Shown: piece after piece, positions 44,501 through 56,500 of the stretch
Numbering within the stretch: the first letter of the stretch is position 1
Layout of the letters: each line of letters starts with the position of its first letter
Position numbers and translations under genes: made by a program
Notes under the pieces: model-generated
Databases searched by the model: none
What the model saw: the letters and a program-made list of their open reading frames with translations, nothing else
What the model was told of the DNA's origin: nothing
Assembly (NCBI RefSeq): GCF_042477335.2
Contig: NC_091250.1
Location: forward strand, 132,281,384 to 132,345,383
Direction: 5' to 3'
DNA length: 64,000 nucleotides
Source: Ovis canadensis
Lineage: Eukaryota > Chordata > Mammalia > Artiodactyla > Bovidae

Positions 44501-47500
44501 GCATGGGCAAGGCTCCTGGCCAGCTCAGGGCTGGAGCTGAGTCTCCTCTAATGGCCTGGACCAGTTACATCACACAGCTCACAAGGTCTCAACTCCCCAG
44601 CCAGGGACTGAGGCCAGGCGACAGCGGTGAGCACATGGCGTTCCACCCACTGGACCACCTAGGCCCTCCCTGCCCATCTCCTTACTCCTCCCGAGTCACG
44701 ATCCAACCTAGGTTCCGCTGACTCCGAGCAGATTATCTGTGGACGGCTGGCTGGGTTTGTCTCTAGGCCTCAACCTTTCCACCTATACTGGGCTTCTTCT
44801 CACAGTTCATCAAGCAGACTCAAGTCTCCTATACCTTACTAGCCCTTCCACAGGGAGGAGCCCACAGGTCCTCCATCCACCACCCACCTCCCCGACTCCT
44901 CTTCCCACTCCTCCTCTCAAACAAGGAGTCTCCACTCACTGCTGCCACTCTGCACTCCCCACACAGCCCCCTAGGCACGGAAGTTTCTCTCACTCCCCTC
45001 TTTAACACACCGATTCTCTGTTAAGTCTTATGACATTTTCAGATTTATTACATTTTTCAAAATTAGATAGCTGGGCTTCCCTGGTGACTCAGCGGTAAAG
45101 AAAAGAATCCAACTGCTAATACTGAAGACACGAGTTCTATCCAGGAAGACGCCACGTGCCTCAGGGCAACTACGCCCGTGAGCCACAACTCCTGAGCCTG
45201 TGTTCAAGGGCCTGGGAGCCGCAGCTGGGGATGCCGGCACCTCACTGCGACTAGGGAGAAGCCCACACAGCAGCAAAGGCCAGCACAGCCAAAAGTAAGG
45301 TAGATAAAAATAAAAACACAAAAAGTGAAGTTTAAAGAAGTTAGTAAACGGACCCCTTAAATACGTATATATACATTCATTCTTTTAAGAAAGTCGCACA
45401 GTAGGAAAAGTCTTCTAACCCAGTGAGAGGAAGGGCACAGACTTGCTGCGACGAGAGAGGGCAACGTGAGGAAAGGTGAAGCCCTGCTCCCCAAGCACCC
45501 TGCAACCGCAGGCTCTGCCAGAGCAGCACACACTCACCGCGGCACCGGCTGGCGTGTGAATGTGCACGACACACCGCACGTCCGGGCGTGCAGCGTAAAT
45601 GGCAGAGTGCAACGTGAAGCCAGCCTGGTTCACGCCTAGATTAGTGCTCCCGCGGTCCACGATGTCTCCTTGCAGGTTGACTTTAACCTGAAGTAAGAAA
45701 ACAAACTTCAAATATCATGAGCATTTCAAGTTGTCCTAACGAGAAATTATTTAAAACAAAGTTTAAAGCGTTAATAACTAAAAGTTTTCCCATGAGTTAA
45801 TCACACAAACAGACTTTGCCCTCTTTCTTGAATTTTATATGTCTATGCACAAGAAGACCAGGACATTCTTACCAAACTGGAGGCAGTCACTTCACTGTAG
45901 AGAAGTCCAAAAGGTACAATGAGGAAATGCTCCTGCTCAGAGCTCACTCTGGTCTGTGGGGAGAATTACCAAATTAGCTCAAAAATCCTATTGAAATTAT
46001 CTGCATCGCTTCCTGTCCATAGACTTACAAGTTTTCTGTGAACATTAGGTGTGTTACACAGGACTGCACTTAATTATAGGGCCTATCACAAAGCTAAGAG
46101 GTAATTGGAAAGCTTTCTATTAGTATGCTGTTGTAGCTTACTAGGTACATAAAGTGAGCCTTGATCATATTCACGATAATTAACCTTATGAGGAGAAAAA
46201 CCTATAGACTACCAAACCAGTACCATGTGTAAAAAGCTGATCTCCTCAAGGGTGTAATAATGAAAACCAAGAGTTACTTTTTAAAACTCAAAAAAAAAAA
46301 ATTTTTTTTAAAGCACTCAAAACCTAGAGGATGGTGAACAGTCATGAAAATCAGATGAGAGAAAGTGGCTCCGCTCTGCGTGATGAGGAGGCTCTATGCT
46401 TTGTGCCCTCGCTCCTCAGGCCTGGTTCTGCCTCCACAATACAGCTCTCTTTCAGCAACTCGGTCACACATGATGCATTTATGTGGGATGCCAGTTATGT
46501 AGTTGAGAGAGGAGAAAAATGAGTCCTGTCCTACAAGAGGAAAAAGAGTCCTGTCCTAATGAAATGTAGTCTCATTTTTAATCATTTGGGAATAGACTCA
46601 ACAGACTTCGCAAAGCTACTGGGATGGAATACATTTACTCCTGGGCCAAGAATTCTAACTAGGGTCGGACAGACGGAATTCAGTGGTTGTTGGAAAGGCC
46701 TTACGGCATTTAGTCAACTTCCTCACCAGCCCAGTGACTTCCGCAGTGGCCCAGACAGAAGCACACGTGGGGTCTGTGTAGACAGCGGCAGCGATGTCCT
46801 CAAATGGCCTGCCTCCCTCCTTCACTCTGCAAACAGTCCCCGGGGGGCTACAGTCCATGGGGTCACAGACAGTCAGAGTGAAGTGACTTAGCACACACAC
46901 ACACCCTTTTCTTACTGACAGTTCTTTATCTAGTCTGGATGCTAACTCTTTGTTAGCTACCCATGAGGCAGAAGCAGAAGATATTAAGAGGCAGCAAGAA
47001 TACACAGAACTATACAAAAAATACCTTAATGACCCAGATAACCACGACAATGTGATCACTCATCTCAAGCCAGACATCCTCAAGTGCAAAGTCAAGTGGG
47101 TGTTAGGAAATATCACTATGAACAAAGCCAGTCAGTGGAGGTGATAGAATTCCATCTGAGCTACTTCAACTCCAAAAAAGCTGATGTTGTTAAAGCGCTG
47201 CGTTCAATATGCCAGCAAATTTGGAAAACTCAGCAGTGGCCACAGGACTGGAAAAGGTCAGTTTTCATCCCAATCCCAAAAAAAGGCAGTGCCAAAAAAT
47301 GTTCAAACTACTGCGCAATCGCACTCATTTCACACACTAGCAAAGTAATGCTCAAAATTCCCCAAGCTAGGCTTCAATAGTACATGAACTGAGAACTTTC
47401 AGATGTTCAAACTGTATTTAGAAAAGGCAGAGGAACCAGAGATCACATTGCCAACATCTGTTGGATCATAGAAAAAGCAAGAGAATTCCAGAAAAACATC

Positions 47501-50500
47501 TACCTCTGCTTCACTGACTACACTAAAGCCTTTGACTGTGTGCAACACAACAGACTGTGGGAAATTCTTCAAGAGATGGGAATACCAGACCATCTTCCTT
47601 GCCTCTTTAGAAACCTATATGCAGGTCCAGAAGCAACAGTTAGAAATGGACATGAGACAACAGACTGGTTACAAATTGGGAAAGGAGTATGTCAAGGCTG
47701 TATACCGTCACTCTGCTTATATGCAGAGTACATCATGCGAAATGCCCAGCTGGATGAAGCACAAGCTGGAATCAAGATTGCCAGCAGAAGTATCAATAAC
47801 TTCAGATATGCAGATGACACCACCCTTACGGCAGAAAGCAAAGAGGAACCAAAAAGCCTCTTGATGAAAGTGAAAGATGAGAGTGAAAAAGCTGGCTTAA
47901 AATTCAACATTCAAAAAACTAAGATCATAGCAACCTGTCCCATCACTTCATGGCAAATAGTTGGGGAAATAATGAAAACAGGCAAAGATTTTATTTTCTT
48001 GGGCTCCAAAATCACTGGAGACGGGGACTGCAGCCATGAAATTAACAGACGCTTGCTCCTTGGAAGAAAAGCTATGAGAAACCTAGACAGCACATTAAAA
48101 AGCAGAGACATCGCTTTGCTGACAAAGGTCCATGTTGTCAAATCTATGGTTTTTCCAGTAGTCATGTATGGATGTGAGAGCTGAACCATAAAGAAGGCTG
48201 AGCACTAAAGAATTGATGTTTTTGAACTGTGGTGTTGGAGAAGACGCTTGAGAGTCCCTTGGACTGCAAGGACCTCCAATCAGTAAAGCCTAATGGAAAC
48301 CAACCCTGAATATTCATGCATTGGAAGGACTGATGCTGAAGCTGAAGCTCCAATACTTTGGCCAGCTGAAGTGAAAACCTGCCTCATTGGAAAAGACCCT
48401 GAGGGTGGGAAAGACTGAAGGCAGACGGAGAAGGGGACAAGAGAGGATGAGATGGTTGGATGGCATCACCGACTCACTGGACATGAGTTTGAGCAAGCTC
48501 TGGGAGCTGGTGATGGACAGGGAGGCCTGGTGTGCTGTGGCCATGGGGTCACAGAGAGCTGGACACGACCAAGCAATCGACAACCACCAGCACCCGTGAG
48601 GCAAAATAGTCTAGACTGTAACCTTTTATTTTCATTCTTTTCATGGTGTCTTTTAATGACAAGAAATCTGTTTAACAGTCAAATTTATCCATCTTTTCTT
48701 TTATGATAAGTGCCTTGTTGTCGTAAGACAACTTTCCTTCGGTCAGAGGTTAAAGTCAATTTTTTTCATTTATATTGATCCTAACCTGGTATGCTGAAGT
48801 CCATGGGGTCGCAAGAAGTTGGACATGGCTAAGCTACTGAACAACAAAATTATTAAAGTATTATTTTCACATGTAATCCTTAAATCACTGGAACTGCTTG
48901 CTGAGTCTATAATGTATAAGGGAAAAATCCAATACAACTTTCCAACTCTGATCTTTCAATCCAGTTGTGCCAGCACCAATCATAGCCTGGTCTATCATTC
49001 CCGTGCCGATCTGCAATGCCAACTCTTATGTATCTGCTTTCAATAGAGGCAGATTCAGTTCTGGGTTCTGTCTCACTGATACATGTTTCTTCCCTTCTCT
49101 AAAGAACACTATTTTAATTATCATAAGTTTGACACTTGATAGGAAAAAATACCACGTTACCTCGTACTTCAGGAGTGCCTAGTCTATTCTAAGCCTTTGC
49201 CCTACACATAAACTTTAGAAGCATGATGTCAGGTTCCACATTAACAAAAACACTACACAGCCAGCTGTACTCACTCCCTTCCTGTTTGTGTGTGTGCACA
49301 TACACAATTCATCCAGCTATGAGCAGTCTGCGTTCTATACTTTCACAATGATCCTCATGTTGTCACGTGGTCTTTGTGATTGTTTTTCATGATATGTGAC
49401 AGTCTCTCAAACTGATGTTTAATAATAACTCAGCCATTTCCCACCGCCTGCAGGATATTAAGACCCAGATATAACGTTTTCTTCCTTTTTAAAACAATGG
49501 TGGCTGTGCAGCACACAGGCTTCTCTTAATCGCAGCGTGCAGGCTCTCAGGTTGCAGTGTCTGGGCTCAGCTGCCCTGTAGCATGTGGGATCTGAGTTCC
49601 CCAACCAGGGATTGAACTTGCATCCCCTGCATTGAAAGGAGGATTCTTAACCACTGGACCACCAGTGAATTCCTCATGTTTTCTTCTTTGACTTCTTTCC
49701 TAACCATATTTTTCCAAGAGTGCATTCAACAGATCTACACATTTTAATGGAAAAAGCTTAAAACATACAATTTTCTGAATTGCAAACAAAAAGGAGAAAG
49801 TGCTATACACTAAGCCCCAGAATGAAAAAAAAAAAAAAAGACATTTCAAAGAAAGTTTTCTAGTCCCCAGTGGACCAGCACTGGCCTCACTTCATGTCTC
49901 CCCACAGTTAATACCCCTTCTCTGTGCACAAGGAATGAGAGTTAACGTCTTTCACTCAAAACCAGATATGCCTGACTCTGTTTCCGCTCCCACCCCTGAA
50001 GCTGCCCACCTCAGACGGTTAACACATTGCATGGAATGCATGGAGGTAGACCCAACTCCACTGACACCAAGAGGCGTTTAGGGGCAGGAAGGCCCTGCCA
50101 TCAGCTAGTGCCAGCAAGAGAGGCAGCCCAGCTGCGCCATCCTGGTTTTGACAACCCCCACCACCCCACTGAAAGCTTCTCTAAATCCAAAGCAATCTTA
50201 AGATAGCAATGTAATTCAGACAATCATCCCCAATCCTCTAACACCTGTTAGCACTTTTAAATCCCTTTAGCAGGAAATCTCTATTGCCCTCTTTCAGAGA
50301 AAGGTCACAATGACCTCTGAGCGCATTTGGTTATACTGTTAGTATGTCTTTTCTCTTAAATCTGTGTATGAAAATACCTAGACTTTGAAATCAAAAAATG
50401 GATTCCATAAATAGTTAGAAAAACAAACACCTTCTTTCTTAAAGATCCTGTAGCTCACAAGCTATAAGAAGTATTTTTCGGTAACTTCAATTTCTTTTTT

Positions 50501-53500
50501 TAAACATGCAGAAAAGGGTAATCTAAACAGCTGTTAATGCTGGTTATCTCAAAGAGTTAAAAGTACTCAGAGGACTATAACTTCTTCTTTTATATCTGTG
50601 TGAGGTACATTTGCCACAATAAATATATATATATGTAAAACAGTCAATGAAAGGAATTATAAAAAACCGACGAGATCAAGTGGTTCAAAAAAGAGATCAC
50701 CTCCACAAGAGAGACAAAAAACAAAAGAGGAAAGGGGAGGGAAGGGGAAGAGAAGGGAGGGGCGGGAGAGAGCCAGAAACCTCACAATACATGGCTGCTG
50801 TTAGTAGCTCAGTCCTGTCCACCTCTTTGCAACCCCACAATTGCAGCACGCCAGGCTTCGCTGTCCATCACCAACTCTCAGAGCTTGCTCAAACCCATGT
50901 CCACTGAGTCGGTGATGCCATCCAGCCATCTCATCCTCTGTTGGCCCCTTCTCCTCCTGCCTTCTACCTCTGGCAGCATCACGGTCTTTTCCAATGAGTC
51001 AGGTCTTCGCATCAGGTGGCCAAAGTATCAGAGCTTCAGCTTCAGCATCAGTCCTTCCAATGAATATTCAGGACTAACTTCCTTTAGGATGGACTGGTTG
51101 GTCTCCTTGGAGTCCAAAAAACTCAAGAGTCTTCTCCAACACCACAATTCAAAAGCATCAATTCTTCAGCACTCAGCTTTCTTTACAGTCCAGCTCTCAC
51201 ATCCATACGTGACTACTGGAAAAACCATAGCATTGATCATACGGACCTTTGTTGGCAAAGTAATGTCTCTGCTTTTTAACATGCTGTCTAGGTTTGTCAT
51301 AGCTTTTCTTCCAAAGAGCGAGCATCTGTTAATTTCATGGCTGCAGTCCCCATGTGCAGTGATTTTGAAGCCCAAGAAAATAAAGTCTTTCACTGTTTCC
51401 ACTGTTCCCCCATCTATTTGCCATGAAGTGGTGGGACTGGATGCCATGATCTTAGTTTTCTGAATGCTGAGTTTTAAGCCAGCTTTTTCACTCTCCTCTT
51501 TGATAATGCATTACGATCTTAAAAAAGTAGGAAGTGATGGAATTCCAATCCAGGAAACGAAGTCTGACCTGTAGGTAGGAGTCGGAACACTGCAGCAGGT
51601 GGACAGGAGTATAAAATGGGCACAAACATCAGGAACGAGGTGCCGTTTTCTTGGCAAGATGACATGGTCACTTGTGGGGTGGAGGGGTCAGGAGTTTTGA
51701 ACAAAGGAAAAGACAGTGGAGAAATCTTAGTGAGCTTGTAAGAGAAATGTCCAACAGTTGTCAGACAGCAGTGTGGGTCTACTTGAGCCTGAGGTTGTAA
51801 ATCTATGGAGAAAGCCAGCAGGCTCTGTTTTGAGGCTCTCAGCACAACCGGATCTGGCTTCTCAGGTACAGGGAGGAATAACACAGTGTTGGCAAAGAGT
51901 ATTACTGAAATGATGGACCCTGAAATCCAGGCTGGATGGACATAACGGAGAGAACATGGGTGGTGGGCTGAGATACAGAAGGAAAACCCCAGAAAGGCAG
52001 TACCTGTCTCCTTTACTGACACAAGCCCAGAGTCAGAATCATGCCCAGTACAGAGCAATAAAGAGTTCTAGCAGATGCCCAGTAAAAACTCACTGCAAGA
52101 ATGAACTGAAGAAAACAAGAGGCCCTAATGATGTTGATAAATGGCTAACTGGGATAGTTGAAGAAATAAGTATGAAAGACAGAAGGCTTTGGTCAAAGTA
52201 GGAAAGAAAATACCTTCATTCTTGGCATTTTAGTCATAAGAAGAACTTTCTGTTGTTGCCGTAAGTCACTAACTTGTGTCCGACTCTTTGCGACCCCACG
52301 GACTGCAGCACGCCAGGGTTCCCTGCCTTTCACTATCTCCTGGAGTCTGCTCAAACTCACATCCATTGAGTCGGTGATGCCATCCAACCACCTCATCCTC
52401 TGCTGCCCTCTTCTCCTCCCGCCTTCAATCCTTCCCAGGATCAAGGTCTTTTCCAATGAGTTGGCTCTTCACATCAGGTGGCCAAAGTGTCAGAGCTTTA
52501 GTTTCAGCCATCAGTCCTTCCAGTGAGTATTCAGGACTGACCTATAGGATGGACTAGTGGGATCTCCTTGCAGTCCAAGGGACTCTCAAGAGCCTTCTCC
52601 AACACCACAGTTCAAAGGCACCAGTGCTCCGGCATTCAGCCTTCTTCACGGTGCAACTTTAAAGAGAACTTTAGGAACTGCCTTAATTTGGCTACCACTC
52701 ATTTATTAGGTTTTCATCAAGAAAAGAGTTTTAAAGAACTACTGTCCTCATAACTTTTAATTCAAACTGGCTAAATCTCCGATTATTACATGGTGCAGTC
52801 AGGAGTCAGAAAGAAGGTATCCCAAGACTTCCTTTGGCTCAGCCAGAGTCCCTCTCCTCTCAATGAAGAGAGGTGGTGCAGACACACAGTGCTCCATTCT
52901 CGTTTGGTTACGCCCCACTCAGTACTCACTGTGATATGATTGTAGATGAGCTGAGACCATCCAAAGAGATCCGCTAGTCTATAAAACGCTGCCAGTTTAC
53001 ACCGCAGCAACTTCTCCCCTTTGTCATAGGCAATAGAATCAGACCCTCTAAGGTCATTCACAGGAGTCACCATACCAAGACCTGAAATATAAAAGAAAAA
53101 AAAAAAAGATTCAAAAACTTAACGTTTCTTGTCAAATGTAACTCAGACCGTTGAGATACTAATCCTCCCACAAAGGGTCAGGAGGTAAGTCTTGAAAATG
53201 TCCAGGACTATTTTATAAACGCTATGTTCCCCAAAATTAATACAAAAGTTAGGGTAGAAATAAGTAACAAAAAAGTAGCCAATTTGTGAGATGCAGTAAA
53301 GGAATACTTAGGAGGAAATTTACACTATTAAATATATAGATTAGAAGGGTTTTTTAAAAATGATCTAGGTTTCTACCTTATAAAACTGCAAATTAAGCCC
53401 AAAAAGAAAAAAAGAGCAACAAAGATCAAGCAGGTGGGAATCAAACAAAAACACTGAGAATAACTTATTTAATCCTGAGAAGGTTAAAAAATAACAAAAT

Positions 53501-56500
53501 TAAAAACAAAAGGAAATAAAATACATTTCCAGCCCAGACTCATCAACAAAACATAGAAAGACAGAAATTGCCAATATGAACAAGCAAGAGGGAGTCTCAC
53601 TGCATGTCCCACAGGCAGTGAAAGGACGGCACCAACATCTATGACAGCAGCTTTTTAAACTTAGATGAAACAGACAAATTCCTTGAACGACAAAAGGTTT
53701 TAAAGTTCACTCTGGAAGAAATTGACATACTGAACAGCCCTATTTGGTACACTGAATTTGCAGGAAAAAACATTCCCCTAGGGAAAACTCTGGGCCTAGA
53801 TGACTGTGGTGTTAATTCTATTGCTCATTTAAGGAAGAAACAATATCAATTCTGTACAAATTCTTCCAGAGGATTCTACACAAATTCTATGGACAAAGGA
53901 GTCTGTCGAGCTACAGTCCATGGGGCCACAAAGAGCCAGACACAACTGAGCACACACACAGACACACACATGGAAAGAGTCACACCTCATAACTTAGGGA
54001 GTTTATCCCAGAGAGAAAGACTGGCTCAGTATTCACAAACCGACCAATATAATCACCATGTTAAACTAAAATAGAAAAATCATGGGATCACTTGAACAGA
54101 TGCAGAAAAAGCATTTTGCAAAATTCAACATTCATTTGGTATAAAATCTCTTAACAATTTAGGCATAGAAGGGAATAACCTTAATTAGATAAAGGACATA
54201 TACAAAAAAACTATTAAAAATATCAAACAAAATGATGACAATGTTCACTCCTAAGATCAGAACAATGCAAGGATGTATGTATACTCCTGTACTCTTAATG
54301 AATACCATACTAGGGATTCTAACTAGTGAAATTAGGCAAGAATGAAGAAAATACACAAAAACACACACTGGAGAGGAAGAAACAGAAAGTATCTGACTGC
54401 ATGATCATGCTTGGTCATGACATAGTTATCCCTGTTATAAACTGTCTGCTAAGTCGACGCAGTCATGTCTAACTCTCTGCAACCCTACGAACTGCAGTCT
54501 ACCAGGCTCCTCTGTTCATGGGATTCTCCGGGCAAGAATACTGGAATGGGTTTCCATGCCCTCCTCCAGGGGATTTTCCCTGTTATATACTGCTGATTTG
54601 ATTTTAATTATGAATTATGCAGAAGATATTAAGAAGAGGTGGCAAGAATACACAGAAGAACTGTACAAAAAAGATCTTCACGACCCGGATAATCACGATG
54701 ATGTGATCACTCACACCATCATCTTTCAGGATGCTGTGAAAGTGCTGCACTCAATATGCCAGCAAATTTGGAAAACTCAGCAGTGGCCACAGGACTGGAA
54801 AAGGTCAGTTTTCATTCCAATTCCAAAGAAAGGCAATGCAAAAGATGCTCAAACTACCGCACAATTGCACTAATCTCATATGCTAGTAAAGTAATGCTCA
54901 AAATTCTCCAAGCCAGGCTTCAGCAATATGTGAACCGTGAACTCCCTGATGTTCAAGCTGGTTTTAGAAAAGGCAGAGGAACGAGAGATCAAATTGCCAA
55001 CATCCACTGGATCATCAAAAAAAGCAAGAGAGTTCCAGAAATACATTTATTTCTGCTTTGCTGACTATGCCAAAGCCTTTGATTGTGTGGATCACAATAA
55101 ACTGGAAAATTCTGAGAGAGATGGGAATACCAGACCACCTGACCTGCCTCTTGAGAAATCTGTATGCAGGTCAGGAAGCAACAGTTAGAAGTGGACATAG
55201 AACAACAGACTGGTTCCAAATAGAAAAAGGAGTACGTCAAGGCTATATATTGTCACCTTGCTTATTTAACTTCTATGCAGAGTACATCATGAGAAACGCT
55301 GGAGTGGAAGAAACACAAGCTGGAATCAAGATTGCTGGGAGAAATATCAATAACCTCAGATGTGCAGATGACACCACCCTTACGGCAGAAAGTGAAGAGG
55401 AACTAAAAAGCCTCTTGATGAAAGTGAAAGAGGAGAGTGAAAAAGCTGGCTTAAAGCTCAACATTCAGAAAACGAAGATCGTGGCATCTGGTCCCACCAC
55501 TTCATGGGAAATACATGCGGAAACAGTGTCAGACTTTATTTTTAGGGGGCTCCAAAATCCCTGCAGATGGTGACGGCAGCCATGAAATTAAAAGACACTT
55601 ACTCCTTGGGAGGAAAGTTATGACCAACCCAGATAGCATATTCAAAAGCAGAGACATTACTTTGCCGACTAAGGTCCGTCTAGTCAAGGCTATGGTTTTT
55701 CCTGTGGTCATGTATGGATGTGAGAGTTGGACTGTGAAGAAAGCTTAACACCAAAGAATTGATGCTTTTGAACTGTGGTGTTGGAGAAGACTCTTGAGAG
55801 TCCCTTGGACCACAAGGAGATCCATCTAGTCCATTCTGAAGGAGATCAGCCCTGGGATTTCTTTGGAGGGAATGATGCTGAAGCTGAAACTCCAGTACTT
55901 TGGCCACCTCATGCGAAGAGTTGACTCATTGGAAAAGACTCTGATGCTGGGAGGGACTGGGGGCAGGAGGAGAAGGGGACGACAGAGGACGAGATGGCTG
56001 GATGGCATCACGGACTCGATGGACGTGAGTCTAAGTGAACTTCGGGAGCTGGTGATGGACAGGGAGGCCTGGCGTGCTGCGATTCATGGGGTCACAAAGA
56101 GACACGACTGAGCGACTGAAGTGAACTGAACTGAATCGATGAATTATGAACTATCTCAAGCAAAAGTACAGAGAAAATAATCTGTGGAAACTGGAACCCA
56201 AAGTGACTTGCACAGGACTCTCTAAAGGGGAGGGGAGTATGGGAGTGAGAAGAGAAAACAAAAGAAAAGACCCAGATAGAAAGGAGGGTTGAACGCTTCA
56301 GCACCGCCATAGTTTAGCACTTCACAAAAACAGCTGAAGAGGGAGCCGTAGAGTCAGGATTCCTGAACCAGAGCCCTCCAGGAAAATTAAATTCATGTAA
56401 AAATAAACAGAAAAACATCATGATCAAATACCACACAAAAACTATTAAAATAAAAAGGAACAAAATCATATTCCACAAGAAAGAAATGACCACAAAACAA

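Larger units (their letters stand above)
45954..52929 (-). other. ADD1: ADD1 intron 4
   Basis: A 7-kb intron. It contains one long plus-strand BovB (46965-48600), two minus-strand BovB 3' fragments (50795-51503, 52248-52664), Bov-A pieces, a tRNA-type SINE (49492-49672) and a short TA microsatellite near 50620. Unannotated parts are A+T-rich. Confidence 0.8.

Noticed and set aside
47540-48184. 214-codon reverse-transcriptase frame considered as a host gene
   Set aside because: It is a fragment of a decayed BovB LINE with flanking frameshifts, and it ends at a stop inside the element.
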